64,000 nt of DNA from Undaria pinnatifida (lineage: Eukaryota; Sar; Phaeophyceae; Laminariales; Alariaceae): assembly GCA_012845835.1 (NCBI GenBank), contig JABAKD010000030.1:5242416-5306415 (forward strand), read 5' to 3'. Positions 21,906 to 35,300 of the stretch are shown here, piece after piece. Both the position numbers and the translations under genes were made by a program. Within the stretch, counting starts at the first letter, position 1. Each line of letters opens with the position of its first letter. The notes under the pieces are model-generated. The model had not been told where the DNA came from. It made no database searches and was given only the letters and a program-made list of their open reading frames with translations.

Positions 21906-24847
21906 CCTAGGGTTTCGATTTCGGAACCTAGTCGCTCGTGTCTTGACGACAACGACTCCAAACGACACCGGCCAGGTCTACGTGGACTATGCTTCCATCC
22001 AACCTTCAAACAACTAAACACCTAGGGAAAAGCAGGCCAACCCCATTGGCGCTGCAGTACGAGGATGTATACCGATATGCAGTAGTATCAGACGCCTGTT
22101 CTACTATGTAGGTCTGTGCAGGCCCGTTGGCCCTGGGGCGCTGGGACGCTGCCGACTGATGAAGCACCAAATGCCGACTCTCACGACACAAACGAGATGA
22201 AGAAGTCAGTTTCGTGAAGTTAACGTTGTGCCGGCGAGGTAGACCCCAGCGGGGCGTGGTCTGATCCACAGGTTACATACAAAATGGTACAGCACCCCTA
22301 ATAAGAAAGAGGTAAATAAGAGAGCCAGGCTGATACTCACAGGAAAATAAGAAGTTCGGGAGGCGTTTTGCTGAAATTGGTGTAGAACGCACCCGATCTC
22401 AAATAAGGAACCTAGCCTGGGTCCTTATAGTTCTTGTTTCGCAGCTTTGCCATGCCCACCATTCATCAATCAATGAATGAGCCCCGGCCCATTGAGGTAC
22501 AGCCTGTGCCTGTACCGATGTGCTCTTTCTCTCTCAGAGGAGATGTACGGTAACGCTTGGGGTTTCAGTACGTTGGCGAGACAGGCGATGAAACACCATG
22601 GCGCATTGCAAGGAGAACTGTTAGACGCGTGTGGAGCCCTATCTACGATGTACACATGTTATACTCCCCACATGTTCAGTAACTCTTGCTGTGGCAATGC
22701 CTTTAAAGCAAGCAGCACCCATCTCTCCCGCCCACCGTTCATCGCTGCTTTTCTGCAGAACGACGACTCAAGGTAAGCAGGAATGCTCCGACCTACATTA
22801 GTACCATGTATGTGTAAGTATTATCACAGCAGCTAGTAATGCCGTAATGCTTGCCTACTTGTTCGCTTGCTCGTGTGCTCGCCCGCTTGCTTGCTTGCTC
22901 GCTCGCTCGATTGCGTGCTTGTGGCAACGCCTTTGAAGCAACACTTGTCTGCCCCGCCGCCCTCCATTCACCGCTGCTTTTTGGCAGAACAACGACTCAA
23001 TTTACGAGAGGAAACGGACGTGCCAGACAGACACGTGCGGCCACCTGGTACCCCTGGAGGCCGGCAATTGTGTTAACGATTGCGTGTCGCCCGATTGCTA
23101 CAAGAAAACCTTCAAAGAACCTGTGAGGACGGGCCTTTCTTTCGTCGGTGTGATGAGACGCTACACGGTATCGTAGTGATGGGGGTGGTCTCTAGACAAG
23201 CACAAGGAGAGAGGGAGGGAGGGAGAGAGGGAGGGAGAGATGCGGGGAAGGGGGGCGGGGGAGAGCTTGTTCTTCTGGGGGACAGAGGGGTTATGTTATG
23301 TCGTACGGTGGTATCACGCGTGGCTATGGAAGAGAGACGGAGGGGGGAAGGGTTGGGGGCTTAGGCTGGGGAGGGGGGGGCTCGCGGTACGCTGTCGTAC
23401 AGTTTTTTTTTCTTTGACCAAGTGCATTCTGATGACATTTCTGTCGCCGCTGCGCCGCTACGGGGTACGGTTACAGTGACAGGCGCGGGTGCTCCCTCGC
23501 TTTACTTTTTTGGCTGTAGACATGACACCCGCATAGTTTTCGTTGCTCCTTGCACTCGACCGTGCGCTACCACTCTGTCGGGAAGTTTTAAGCAAACTTT
23601 CGACGTAAATAATGAAAGCATGTGTTGCTTATATTTGTGGACAGAGTAGGGTGTGTTTCGGCTGTGAACCTAAGATGAATCGTGTTCGCTGCTCTCCCCT
23701 TGCGCTCTCGCTATGCGCTCATCTTTGTCGGAACAGCTCGAGGACGGCGAGGTTAACACGCAGCTTTCCAAGAACTTCATGTCATGTGCTCGGAGAGAGA
23801 CGAAGTCGACTGCCTTTACTCAGGTGCGAGCACAACACGCGTTGCATAGGTAAAGGTGCCTTGTTTGCAACGGCAACAATTGTTATTTTAGTGGGTTGGG
23901 TAAGGTGCGCGCGTTGTCCATGCCCGAAGGCTGTCGTACTTGTGCCACATGCCATGGTGTTTGAGGTGAGCACTTCGCGATCTCTTGAATCGATTATTGA
24001 CGAAAAGAAAGATAACTTAAACTTGGCTGTTTTGTTGTCTATGAAATCGACTATCAACAAAAATTGTTACACATACGTAGCTGCTGCGAGGAGGCCCATC
24101 GGCAGGTGACCATTTTGTTACACATACGCAGGGGATAGTCTAAGCATATCAGCCGGTCACACCGCCAGCGCATCGTCCCCATGCTTCAATCTCGACCGAG
24201 TGGCCCTTGAGTCTTGAACCGCGTGTACTTTCATCTACCTCCACAGCGGCATCAGTTTACCGGTATTTTCGGTGCAGCCGTGAACGCGGTTCGCGGTCCC
24301 GAAACTTGATAGAAAAAAGTCGTGGTGCATCGAGATCTGCGTTGCGTAGATTAGCAAGTCACACACATCGGGCAGATCGCGATGTAGATAATCTAGATGG
24401 TATATATCCCATAGTTGCGATTAGGAGATGTTTCTCAAGAACCTTATCGTACAGATCCTTCCAATCACGTGCGCGAGAAAGACTCTTGCAATACAGATTC
24501 CAGGCATATATGATACAAATCATGCAGATCGTTGAGATCAGGGATGTGCCCGAAATATCTTAAATCATGAACGGGCACTCGCTTTGTGCGATGGTTGAAA
24601 AAATTGCGCACATTGGACGCATCAGAATCCCGTTTCATGATCTGTAATCCACGGTTCCCTGGTTTACGTGTTATATGATCTGCATGGCCTATAGATCATG
24701 TTGTCGGGTGGGAGCTGGATGATTTAAATGATCTATGAATATAATTTGTTTCCTGGGTTGGAATTGTATTGCACACATCCGGCGCCACATACCATACGAT
24801 ATCGACATATATGATGGCATATATAGCATGTAATGATCTAGATCGTG
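21906..24847. other. Intergenic stretch, no supported gene
   Basis: Contains a diverged direct duplication of about 82 bp (22692-22773 and 22920-23000, tgtggcaa.gcctt.aagcaa...), a gctt/gctc-rich run (22860-22915), G-rich purine runs (23215-23260) and an AT-rich stretch with many gatc sites (24380-24840). A 165-codon frame at 23612-24109 has no recognisable domain and I do not call it a gene. Confidence 0.4.
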
Positions 24848-25309
24848 ATGTGTCCGATGCGTGGGATGTTGTATATTGGGTACTCGTACGCCCGCGCTAG
24901 ATCGTCACGCCACAAGCCCCTAATTTTGTTTTTATGCTTTTTTGTGCTGTTCCCGTGCTTTGTGCAGAAGCGATACCACCAGCAGTCCCGCCAGCAACAG
25001 CAGGAGACTAGCGATAAGCAGAATGCCGCCACATCCGGTAGCAAACCCGGTGTCGTCGCAAGCGAAGCAAGCGTGGTGCTCCCCAAAGGCGTGCCGGGGA
25101 ATAACAAGGCAGCCAAGCTTTTCCCTCGAGATTTGGAACGAGATTTGGAACAAAACATTGAGCAAAATTTGGAACAAAATTTGGAACAAGATTTAGAACA
25201 AGATTTCCTGTTGAGTGGGGGGGTCTTGGATAGCGAGGAGGACGAAGACGGAGACTTTGACGAAGAATACGATGACACTTTCTATGGGGATGAGGGTGAT
25301 TCACAGTAG
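24848..25309 (+). CDS. Possible small secreted or membrane-anchored acidic protein
   Basis: A 153-residue intronless frame. A positively charged N-terminus is followed by a strong hydrophobic segment, LILFLCFFVLFPCFV (about residues 26-40), which could be a signal anchor. The middle is Gln/Ser-rich. A short repeat of the four-residue unit DLEQ/NLEQ follows (about residues 96-118), then a very acidic tail (EEDEDGDFDEEYDD). I recognise no family. A hydrophobic segment plus an ordered charge pattern is more than chance frames here usually show, but there is no homology and no promoter evidence, so it may be spurious. Confidence 0.3.
   Translation: MCPMRGMLYIGYSYARARSSRHKPLILFLCFFVLFPCFVQKRYHQQSRQQQQETSDKQNAATSGSKPGVVASEASVVLPKGVPGNNKAAKLFPRDLERDLEQNIEQNLEQNLEQDLEQDFLLSGGVLDSEEDEDGDFDEEYDDTFYGDEGDSQ
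25130..25206 (+). repeat. 12-bp tandem repeat (gatttggaacaa)
   Basis: About six units with point changes, in frame with the DLEQ repeats of the small acidic frame. Confidence 0.8.
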
Positions 25310-26172
25310 TAGATATAGAGGTAGGGGCAGTGCTACGATGTGGAAACGCTGAAAAAGTCTCATATCCCCGAAATCTGCTTGAGAACTACGAGCACGTTTT
25401 TGGGGACAAAGCGCGTGGGATTGGTGTGGGATGATCTTCTCAGCAGTAGTAAAGGGCTAACCGGCACGGGCTGGGGAAATACGTAACCCTGATGATGAAG
25501 CTTGATCCTCTGGCCGTGTGCCTGATGCGGGGCATTGTCGGCGTGCGCGGTGTGATGTATATATACGGGTCGTGCTGCCGCTAATTTTCCGTAGAAATAT
25601 GTTGGAAATCCCATCGCAGGCTTTTTTCCGAAGGTTCGTGTTGAGACATTTTTTTCCGAAGAAATGCCTTGGAAACCCAACCGGAGGCGTTGTCGAAAGT
25701 TTCGTGTTTGCCACCAATTTTCCGAAGACGTTTCTTTTGGAAACCTCATCGGAGTTTTCTTTCGTTAGGATTTCGATTGATTTGTTGGATCCACGACAAG
25801 ATCCAAAATGACCAAAATGCGTATGATACCATCAGTAGGGGTTTGTTGTATCACGTGAGAGTTTGTTGTGTTGTGTGTAGGGATGCTGTACGTAACGATG
25901 TTTGGGCGGTGGACCTGTAGGCAGCAAGTTTGACTGTTTGCTGTCTTCAGCAGTAGCGGGGGGAGGGGCGAGCAGGAGAAAACACGCAAATCCAATACGA
26001 TCAGAGCAGTCCTCTCCGTACTTTTTTTTTTTTCTTTTGGGTCGGTCTCGGCCGGGATTCAAAAAGTTTTCATGTTCGAGGGAGACGATATACCGTGGGT
26101 ATACCCCGATTTAAGAGCACCCGAGTTAAGAGCATTCGGCGGCCAAAAATAATAATAATAACAACAACTTGT

Positions 26173-26214
<42 letters not shown>

Positions 26215-26267
26215 CATAATCATAATCATAATCATAGTATATAGTCTATATATATGTTTTTTTCTCT
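25310..26267. other. Intergenic with minisatellite and AAC microsatellite
   Basis: Holds a three-unit diverged minisatellite (25583-25771; units near 65 bp starting aattttccg or tttttccg and containing ttggaaa) and simple repeats, AAC (about 26164-26213) then ataatc (26214-26236). No gene seen. Confidence 0.6.
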
Positions 26268-26557
26268 CACACTTCTACTTTCCGGCTTCTGGACAAGCCG
26301 TGGTCACAGGTGTTGTCCCTTCTCCCCCCCGGTTCTTGCCTTCAGTTTTTATCGCGCATAGGGTTCAGCAATCCCACTGCTCGTCGATTTTTCATCGAGT
26401 GTTGCTAACTCACGCTCTCGCGCTTTCCGCAAGTCAATTTGGGCACAAGAAAAAGTCTCTACGAGTTTATGCGAGTATGCACTCGGCGGGGCTCGAACTC
26501 ACGAAACTGACCTATGCCAGGCTCGAGGATAACCTGATACGCCGCCGGGGCGACCGG
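26268..26557 (-). mobile_element. tRNA-derived SINE-like repeat, copy A
   Basis: About 290 bp, shared with 63269-63560. Read on the minus strand it starts with a tRNA-like head: cgtatcaggttatcc as a possible A box and gtgagttcgagcccc as a clear B box (the GTTCGAnnC type). It then runs through unrelated sequence to an A-rich tail next to the TATA/AAC simple repeats. RNA polymerase III promoter boxes plus dispersion fit a SINE. Confidence 0.65.
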
Positions 26558-29084
26558 TACAATAAGAGTGGCAACTCGGCATGTCCCGCCTCACTAAAGG
26601 CTATATTTTCCCACTGCAGATAAGAGCGCACATGTTTCGATTTGTCACGGGGTGCTCTTCAATCGGAGCACCCACTTCACTACGTAGATGGGATGATGAA
26701 AAAGTGCAGATGGGATGGGGAAGAAAACAAGAAGTGCAGAAAAGCCTGGGCATGTCTGACTCACCAGTCGTGGCTCCTCCGTTACTTCGTGTGAACACTT
26801 ATTAAGTCTTTCATGGAACTTGCGAGACTCGAGAACGGCAGTAAAGCTCAGTGCGTGGCACGTCCCCATTGCTTTCCTGCCAAAAAAGTTATCTAATGGT
26901 AATGCTAGAGCTGCTTCTGTTACTTTCCGTGCGGCAATGATATTGATGTGTCGTTGTATTGGACCGGGTCAAATCCCAACTTTGAGATATCATACATACC
27001 ACTTTTTTCTTCTTCTTACCTTGTGAAATCGTCCTACCTACCAATTGATGCCATCATGAGAAGAGTACTTGTACAACAGACCATTGATCGAAAGCTTAGC
27101 GACTACGGTGCACACTTCACGAGCGTTGACAGTTACCTCAGTGGCGATGGTGTACCAGGTAACACATTTGTAACAGCCTCCCTAGCCCAAAATATCGACT
27201 TCGCGAGTTCGAGCCCCCGCAAGCAAATATGTTGGTTGACGGTCTATATGATAGGGTTTGACCCGTCAAGGCCTCTTTTTCGTGCTGTTGTAATTTTACT
27301 ATATGATTCCTTACTGAGATGGTTCTTCAAGCTAGGTGGCGCCATGCTAACCATCTAACGTGTTTTGGTCAGCTTGGTACAGAGTCACTCGTGCGAGTGG
27401 CCCTCAGCTTGGTACAGAGTCACTCGTGCGAATGGCTCAAACCAGGTAGTGAAAATTAGGGGGTACCCCCAACCGTGCAGCCGTGCTCTTTAGGCGTAAT
27501 CTACTGTTTTGGTATGGAGCCGCCTTTGACGATTGTTCGTCAAGAGTCAAGAGTGCCCCGTCAACCGATATCTTTGCCCCCAAGGGGCTGTTCCTTGTGC
27601 AAAGATTGTGTGCAGATGATAGCGCCTGTGGCAACGTGCGGAGTGCAATAATAGCATCCGTACGTACCTAAAACGAGCGGCCGCTGGGGTATCACGCAGC
27701 TTGCAAATACATGAGTATCGATCCCCAATTTATCGAACTCGCAGAGCTGACGTGTTTAGAAGTTTAAAAAATGTGTATGATGTACCAGGTATGGCGTTGT
27801 ACATTTCGATGCAAGTCGACCCGACGGAAGGTGCTGAACGCTCAGGCGATAAAAAAAAGCCTGGTTCGTATTGGGGGGGGGGGGGGGGGGGGGAGTCCCT
27901 GCTACCTGACCCCGGGTTTGAGTTACGATGAAAGAGGAAGTTGGAGACAATATAAAGTGCAAGAACATGCGTAAAAAAACAAACATGACAACAACGTATC
28001 GCATGATATCTCGCTTTGTTCTACAAGCTTTTATCGCTTTTAAATCAGTCTCTACGAGCACTTGCTTAAAATGTGATGATGCTTTATCAACAGTGTGTTG
28101 GGTATTTATAGCTGCGTGATAGGTCGATCGGGAGTCTTCTGCGTCGTTCTGGCATTCTGGCTGACACACATACACTACTACTGCTCCAAAGTCAGTAATC
28201 TAATAGTAGTATAGACTACGTATATCGATATTATTATTGTTTTCCAAAGTACGATCGGACAATATCAATAAGAAAAAAAAACCGACACGATAACAACCTC
28301 TTCGAAGATTAAGATTGAGCTCCTGATGGCCCTCCCTCTCCGGGGATATATTTCATATTTCCTGGAAGAGTTGCTTGCTGTCATATATCGGGATCTAGAG
28401 AATCTTCTGATGATGATCTGTTGTTGGTGTTGGTATCGTCAGCTGTCTGGTGGTGTACAGTATGTACTCTTATAAAAGTGCATACATGTCATCATGTACA
28501 GTACGTACCACTTTTTTCATGATGCGGGCAAGCGGCGGAAATCCCTTCGGTAAACATTACTGGAATCACGTCCGTGGTTGAAGATGACCAAAAAAAGACA
28601 AATCAAACGGATTGTTGTTGTTGTTGTTGATGTTGTTGATGTTTTTTTGGCATTTTTTTTTATTACTGTGTTCATACCAGGTACGTACATCTTCTGGTAA
28701 CAGTAGAACTGCTGTTGTTGTATAAGAATGAGGCCCTCGACTCTCGACCGTCGCGACGCATGCGATCAGTAGTACGTACGTGACACCAGTATAATATTCG
28801 GTGATGGGGGGGCACTTCTTCTTCACGATGTCGCCCGAACCACGGGGTGACCAGCGCTCCAAAACGACAAGATCTAGTGAGAGCAAGGCGAGGATTTTTC
28901 GTGAAAGATACTGACTACTTACTGCTGTATCGTAAGATATGCCTCTTCTGTAAGATATTCATACGATCCATCTCTTCCAAAAGCTCAATTTCTTCTTGTT
29001 TTCAAAGGCAAAACCCCAAGCGGTACAGGATACGCCGCATAAATCGATAAAACGGGCGCGGCCCAGCGGGGGCGGTCTGCCGGT
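26558..29084. other. Intergenic stretch, no gene seen
   Basis: Contains a 35-bp tandem duplication (27369-27438, tcagcttggtacagagtcac), a G run (27879-27893), a GTT run near 28613-28640 and another B-box-like spot (cgcgagttcgagcccc, about 27203-27218) that may be a worn SINE. Confidence 0.45.
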
Positions 29085-29094
29085 CTATAAAAAA
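29085..29094 (+). promoter_or_regulatory. Possible TATA box of the DH-PH-RGS-PDZ gene
   Basis: CTATAAAAAA lies 217 bp upstream of the ATG at 29311, directly after a GC-rich block. Position and sequence are plausible but unproven. Confidence 0.3.
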
Positions 29095-29310
29095 CACCTC
29101 ACGAGACGATGACGGGATATGCAGTGTACACGGGCAACACACACGCATATCTTGTCACAAGTCACCGCAGCCGCCGACACCAACGCTCAACCACACCTTG
29201 CGCGCAAACTGACTGCCGCACACCCCACCTAGCCTCCTTCGAGTGCTACACACGTGCGGCACTGTCGACGGATACACAGCTCATAGCCCGAGCTTGCTCG
29301 CACTTGAAGC

Positions 29311-32300
29311 ATGGGCAACTGCCCTAGCTACGAGGACGGGGCCTATGGTTCGTCCGATCGTACCATCGGCGGTAGCAGCATTATGACAAGGCGAGATTCG
29401 TGGGCTGCTGCTTTTCAAGCTGGGGGCTGCCACCAAACGATGCTCGACGAGCTCCTCCTAGGAGAGCGAAAGTTTCTCACCAACATGCAGGTATGGTACG
29501 GGGTGAATGTGTGACACGTGTGCCGTTAGGCCACTCACTCTCTCTCTCTCTCTCTTGGTACTTGTGAGTACGAGAGAGCGACCAGGCAAGGAAGGAAGGA
29601 AGGAACGAAGTTGTCGCCTCTGTGCTGTTTGCTTTTTGTTCGACCGTATCCGCGTGCGTGCGTGTAATTTTTCGTCGTCCGTCACTCGTTGCTATCCAAT
29701 TATTGTAGTCTATTGTACGAGTGTTCGTATTCATGAAGAAGCAAAATTTAAAAGTGGACGAAAACACGCAATTTTGTCCCGCATGAATCATACGCATCCT
29801 ACCGCAGCTCGTACATATTATAGGATCAACAGGATAGCTATTTCAGCCGTTCCGTTTTACGACATTTGAAGTATGATACAAGTATGCATCCGGGACATGA
29901 CAACAATCCAGGCACATTTATTACAATAATTGGCACTCCTCGACTATTACTTTGCACGAGGGTCTACTACACCAACACCTACACCCACTCCTGTCTGCAC
30001 GTTGACCATCCCCGTCTATCCTCTGCTGACACATACCTTTTCTTCGCAGACGTTGGTGGATGTGTTTCACGCGCCGCTCGTGCGCTGGCTGGAGCAACAA
30101 GAAAATGACGTACGAGCCGGGACGGGATGCCCGATTTCCCGAACGGACATTGCTATTGTTTTCTCCAATTTGGACGAGCTCGTCGTCTTCAGCAGGTACT
30201 TGTTTAGCACACGAAGTACCTATGCATGAAGTTGTATGCGCGTATGCAATTTGAATCCCCGTTTACGCATTGCGAACGGCGTCCTTCATTTATGTATGCA
30301 CGTCTAAATTTTTCAAAGTATCGGGGGGGTTTTAGGTATTAGCCTCACGCTCTACTACGACGCGAGCAATACGGCGATAAACCTACAAAGGCCTCACCAC
30401 TGGCCCGCTGTCAAGAATGAATAGGACAGGGTGAAGCTGGTCACAATAATATGAAATTTTGTGTGTTTTCGTACGCAGAAAGGGAGTGTCAATCCAGTGC
30501 AACAGAACACTTGTTGTATTTCACGGCGATTGACATATGCTTCGTCATGTGTACATCTACTTCTTCTGAGATGTGTACATCTACTTCTAAGATATGTGTC
30601 ATATTTTTTTTCATGCTAAACAAAGAAATACAGTACATTTCGCACATCAACCTATGTTTTTGACCTGATTTGCTGTAGATCGCTATTATTATGAATCGTT
30701 CATCGTAGGCGATTCGTTTCTCCGTCCGCACCAACAAGGGTGGACGAAAGCAATTGTTAATCTCTTCAAAACTTACTGCCCCCCCCCTTCCCCCCCGACA
30801 TGCCACCAAACTCCCACCCAGACGATTGCTCTTGGCGCTCGAGAGGGTGCGCGTGGCGAGATCAAGGGCCATGCTTGTCGTCTTTCTCCAGCTTGCCACT
30901 TCGTTCAAGGTACGAACGTAAGGGTACGCACTTAAGGGTGCCAACAATGGGGATCGGAAACCGTTTGGTGCGTTTGATTTAAAAATGCCGCTGGCACATC
31001 AAACTCCCTTGCCCCCCCCCCTTGGTCCTGTAACAACTGATCTTCCTTTGTTTGACCGTGCTTGGAAGGCAGCGGGTTTGGTAGCGCGGGTTTGTTTGCT
31101 CGTTGTGTAACCCCCCCATGTAGGATATCCAACCGAATGCGTCATCTTCTGCCGTCTGCTACGCCGCACCGCTTCCGCCGCCGCCGCCGCCGCCGCAGCC
31201 GCAGCCGTGCACTTTATTGCTCATCGCACCCTGAATATATCACAAGAACGACGCACTTGTTTGTTCGAAATCGGTGCGACATATCAGGTGTACGATGCCT
31301 TCATGGCGGGCTGGAAGAACAGGTTGGAGTACCTCAACCGCATGGAGGCCATCCCGCCCGTGGCCACGTTCTTCAGGGCCTGCGAGCTCCAGGAGAGATG
31401 CGGGGGGCTCTATCTCCGGGAACTCCTCGCCATGCCGCTGGAGGTATTTTTGTCCCCGCGGCGTTTTGGTCGTCGCCGTGTTGTTGTAGTAGTGGATGTT
31501 CTGCTCTTGAGTTGGACTACAACGTATCAACTGTCCGTTGCGTGTTTCTGTTAGTCTGTTAGGCTTCTTGCTCTTGAAAGCGTCCTAGCGGCAACACTTA
31601 AAGCGGTCTCTTCTGGCGCGTGATGTTGTTGGATTTTTTTGCTCGCGAAAATGTCTTGAGCAGCACGAACAGACAGACGTGTGCCGCAATGCCAGGTGGT
31701 GGTTTCGCGCAGAGAAGATAAAGCACACAACTGTTTTGGTGTGTTGCCCGCAAAAAGACAGTTCTGCTGTTAATAATGAAAACGTCTTGTGCAATACTAA
31801 CTTTGGTCTACTGCGACACCACCAGGTGGTAGTCTTCGCCTCAGGACTAAAGCTGGAGCAAAAATGCGTGTGGTGCGCCGACTATAAAAACTCGTTTTTC
31901 CCCCTTTTAGAACTGCACCCACACGGCTAAGGGACGAATGTACTTGGACTTAATGTGGGATACATTGCACAAAGTGTTTACCACAGTCTCAACCACGAGC
32001 GAACGCCTTTGGGCGTTCCGCCCTCGTCACAAGGACTCTTTCACTTCTGGATGCAAGTTTGTTACCAGGTATTCTACAACTGGCCCAGAAGAACTCCCGT
32101 TTTACGCGTAAGCCCCGCGCTAATTTTCCGCAGTACCGATCGCGCGGTAATGGTGAGGTCAAAACCGTCAGGAGAGGTCTATCTGCGAAAATCGAGTCTC
32201 GAAACAACAAAAGACCTTCCACTATTCAGCCAAAGACAAACAAAAAACTGACAGTTGCCCCTTCCTGCTCCGTCTCGAACGGGACGCGTGGTGGTCAATG

Positions 32301-35300
32301 GTCAAACGGCTAAGGCAAAAGCAACAAATGAACACGGTCCCCCCTACCCCCCCCCAACGACTAAGGCAGGCAACAACACATGAGCACCCGTGGCAGCCCC
32401 CTCTCCCCCCCCCCGCCCCCCCCGATCGCGCTTCTTCTTTTACAGCGCGTTGCGCAGTACCGTATGCTTGTTGAGTCCACCTTGGAAACCTGCCCGCCCC
32501 ACCTCACGGTGCTGCACCGAGAGCTGGCGCAGAGCTTGAACATACCGTTCGCGGTGGTGCATCGGACCGCCCTGAAAAGGAGCCACGATTGCGGCCGTTG
32601 TTTCGAGGGAACGAAGGTGCGTGTGGCACATAACCCACCAGATGGAGAGTGGGTGAGAGGGTGAGGGCGTCAAGGGGCCGTGCATGTTAGCATGGAGAGA
32701 TCCAGCGGCGAAAACGAGACGAGCACAAACAAAATACAAAAGCAACCATTCGGTCACGCGTACGTGACCAACCGGCGCTGCTGTGCGTAGTGCCAGAACC
32801 GCACTGCTGTAAGGAGCTGCACCGCACGCTTCGAGCGTGGTACTACTCGCGCTGCAGATCGCTGACCATGGGTGGTTGTTGATTTTGTTTGATTGTGAAA
32901 GGGAATGATAACGGCTGATGACAGAGAAAGGCATTTGGTGCCCGCGATGTTCTGATTGGCCAATGGTTTAGGTACTACACAGTATTTTTACTACACAGTG
33001 TTTCTCAGGGAGTTATTGCAGTAAATAAACTAGTAGTGGACAGCTTTCAAGTAGCTAGCAATGGTAGGTGAGACCGAGCTCTTCATTGTTTTCGTTTTAA
33101 TTTCAATCAATGTTAGAGGTGCCCACAAAAAGGTTATCTTATATCTCAGCGGCCTCCTGTCCAGGCAAACGACACAACGTCCTCCATGTGTCGGAAAGGG
33201 TCTCCACATCCTCCTGCTTTGCACAGCCATAGAGCAACCCTAAAAAACGCCCTCCTTTTCCCTCCTCAATGTGTGTTTCTGTAGTTACGAGGTTGAAGGT
33301 CACTTTTACCCATCTACCGGAGAATAAAAAAATAACAAAAGAACAAAAGAAAAAAAAAAGATGCGCAGCCATACCGGCATCTCAACGACGCCCTCCCCCC
33401 CCCCCCCCCCCCCTCCTTGATGTGTGCCTCTTGCCCTTGCGACGCACAACCATATGTGCTATCTTAAAACGATATATGCTATCCTAGCGGTATGTGCTAC
33501 CTATAACGATGTGTGCTATCCGAACGATCCTCCCCCGCAATCGCGTGTATTGTGCTGTGGTTTACGATAAAAAGGCCGTGGACGGACTAGGGGTACCCGT
33601 GTCCACCCCGCGGCCGAAGATCAAGGAAGGGCGCCTGACAAAGGTAACACGCCTAACGCTACACATCACAATACTAGGTAGTGATGGCCCTGCTGTAGCA
33701 CCACTGACTGGTGGAAATAATAATAAGTTGCGAGCCCAAGCGTGGGGGCGTGAGTCGAGGTGCTAGATGCCTTGAAGAGACGTAGACGTTCGATCTGGCC
33801 TTGACGCGCAGTTTTTATGGCCAACGTTCGACTGCTGTTACTGCGTAGACCGGTTGGATTCTGCAATGGTTCGGCTGTTCAAACGATCAGATGGTTCTAA
33901 TGATTTCTTCGTGCGTGTGATGACCGTTGTGTGAAGCGTGCTGTTCATGTTTGGGCGTCCACTCGCCCACCTGTCCTGTTCCGCTCCCACGTCTTGTTTT
34001 CGGCAGATGTGTCAGGACGGGCCGAGATCGATCCGTTTCGTGCTCTACCCCGATGAGCTTGTCCACGATTCCCTTGAGGGCGTCACTGGACAGGCTCTGC
34101 AGGGTCCCGAGAGCGGTCGCCACCGCGGCGTCGGCTCTGTTTTCCTGGGGTAAGTTTACCGCGGTATCATATCGCGCAGTTTTTTTTTGCTCCATGAAAA
34201 AGATTGGTCTGCCGACTTCATAGGATGCGTCTACGTTTTTCCTTGATGGGTGGTGTCAGAGGATGGATCTGCGTGTTTCTCTGAGGGGTGTGTGTTCTCT
34301 TTTTATTCCGTAGTGTCGTGCAAAATTTTCCGTCGTTCACGATAAAACCGGCCGAAAGTGCGCTTCGGATGCATCCAAAAGACAGGCGCAACACAGTATT
34401 TTCCAGGCGTTTGTCTTGTTTTTCACCTTATGTTCCCCCTTGCCCGTCCTATGGTGAGTTAACTTGCCTTGCGCGCACCATTCGCTTGCTTTTGCGTTTT
34501 CGCCGCCCCCCCCCCGCCCTGTCTCGAATATAGGCACTGCTTTGTGATCGATGGTTTCGACGCCCCGCTGCACTCCGCGTTCGTCGTGGCGTGTATCGGC
34601 GGTTCATTTATGGTCAAGGTGAGACCTTAACCCTTAGCCCCAAAATCCCTCCCTATACTAACTTCAAGTATTTTTGTAAAAAAAAGGGTTTCCAGTGGTG
34701 AAGGCGTTAAGGAGTACTGTCGAAAACAAAACTTGCTCGATGGTCATCCAGCTCCCTTCATCGATTTCCGCGGCGGTGTAGCCAGCGTCACCTATTTCTT
34801 GTTTTCGCACGGTCAACGGGGTGCCTCCGAATGAAAACGGAATGCGCCGCACGCTTTTTTTTTCGCGGGCAGTGTAATTTCGCAAAGAGCATACAGACAG
34901 TACGGTTGTCGCGTATGGAACCAGGGAATACCCACCGCTAAGGACGGTTTACGCCTGCTCAGACCGCGGCTTGTGTGAAAGAAACGCGCTCTCTTTCTCC
35001 GCCACAGTTACAATCTCGTGGGAATCTCGTCGCGTCGAGCAAACTCCTGACCAGACCGTTCCGTCGCCCGAGCTCGACAAAAAATAGCATCTCGGGGTGT
35101 CATTCAAGCGGACAACCAGAGTATAACTGTGCTCAATCACTGCATATTTTCATATACTTCGAAGTATGGCGTAAGAATTTGTACCGAGCACGATAGGCTA
35201 AAATCAAGCTCAGGTGCTCTACGTAGCCAACTGCGATGGCAACGCCCGGTTGACGGCTGCCCAATGCAGGAAGTGCCTCTTTAGTAGGAGTAGGAAAGGT

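Noticed and set aside
23612-24109. 165-codon frame with many Cys residues
   Set aside because: No recognisable Cys spacing or domain; not supported as a gene.
31931-32070. Candidate exon (GRMYLDLMWDTLHKVF...) between DH exons 4 and 5
   Set aside because: Exon 4 to exon 5 joins in phase and gives a continuous DH helix (MPLE|RVAQYRML); inserting this piece would break the conserved block.
34314-34453. Candidate PH exon with a strong GTGAGT donor
   Set aside because: Its phase does not fit the next exon, whereas 34149 to 34534 join directly in phase and give a normal-length PH domain.
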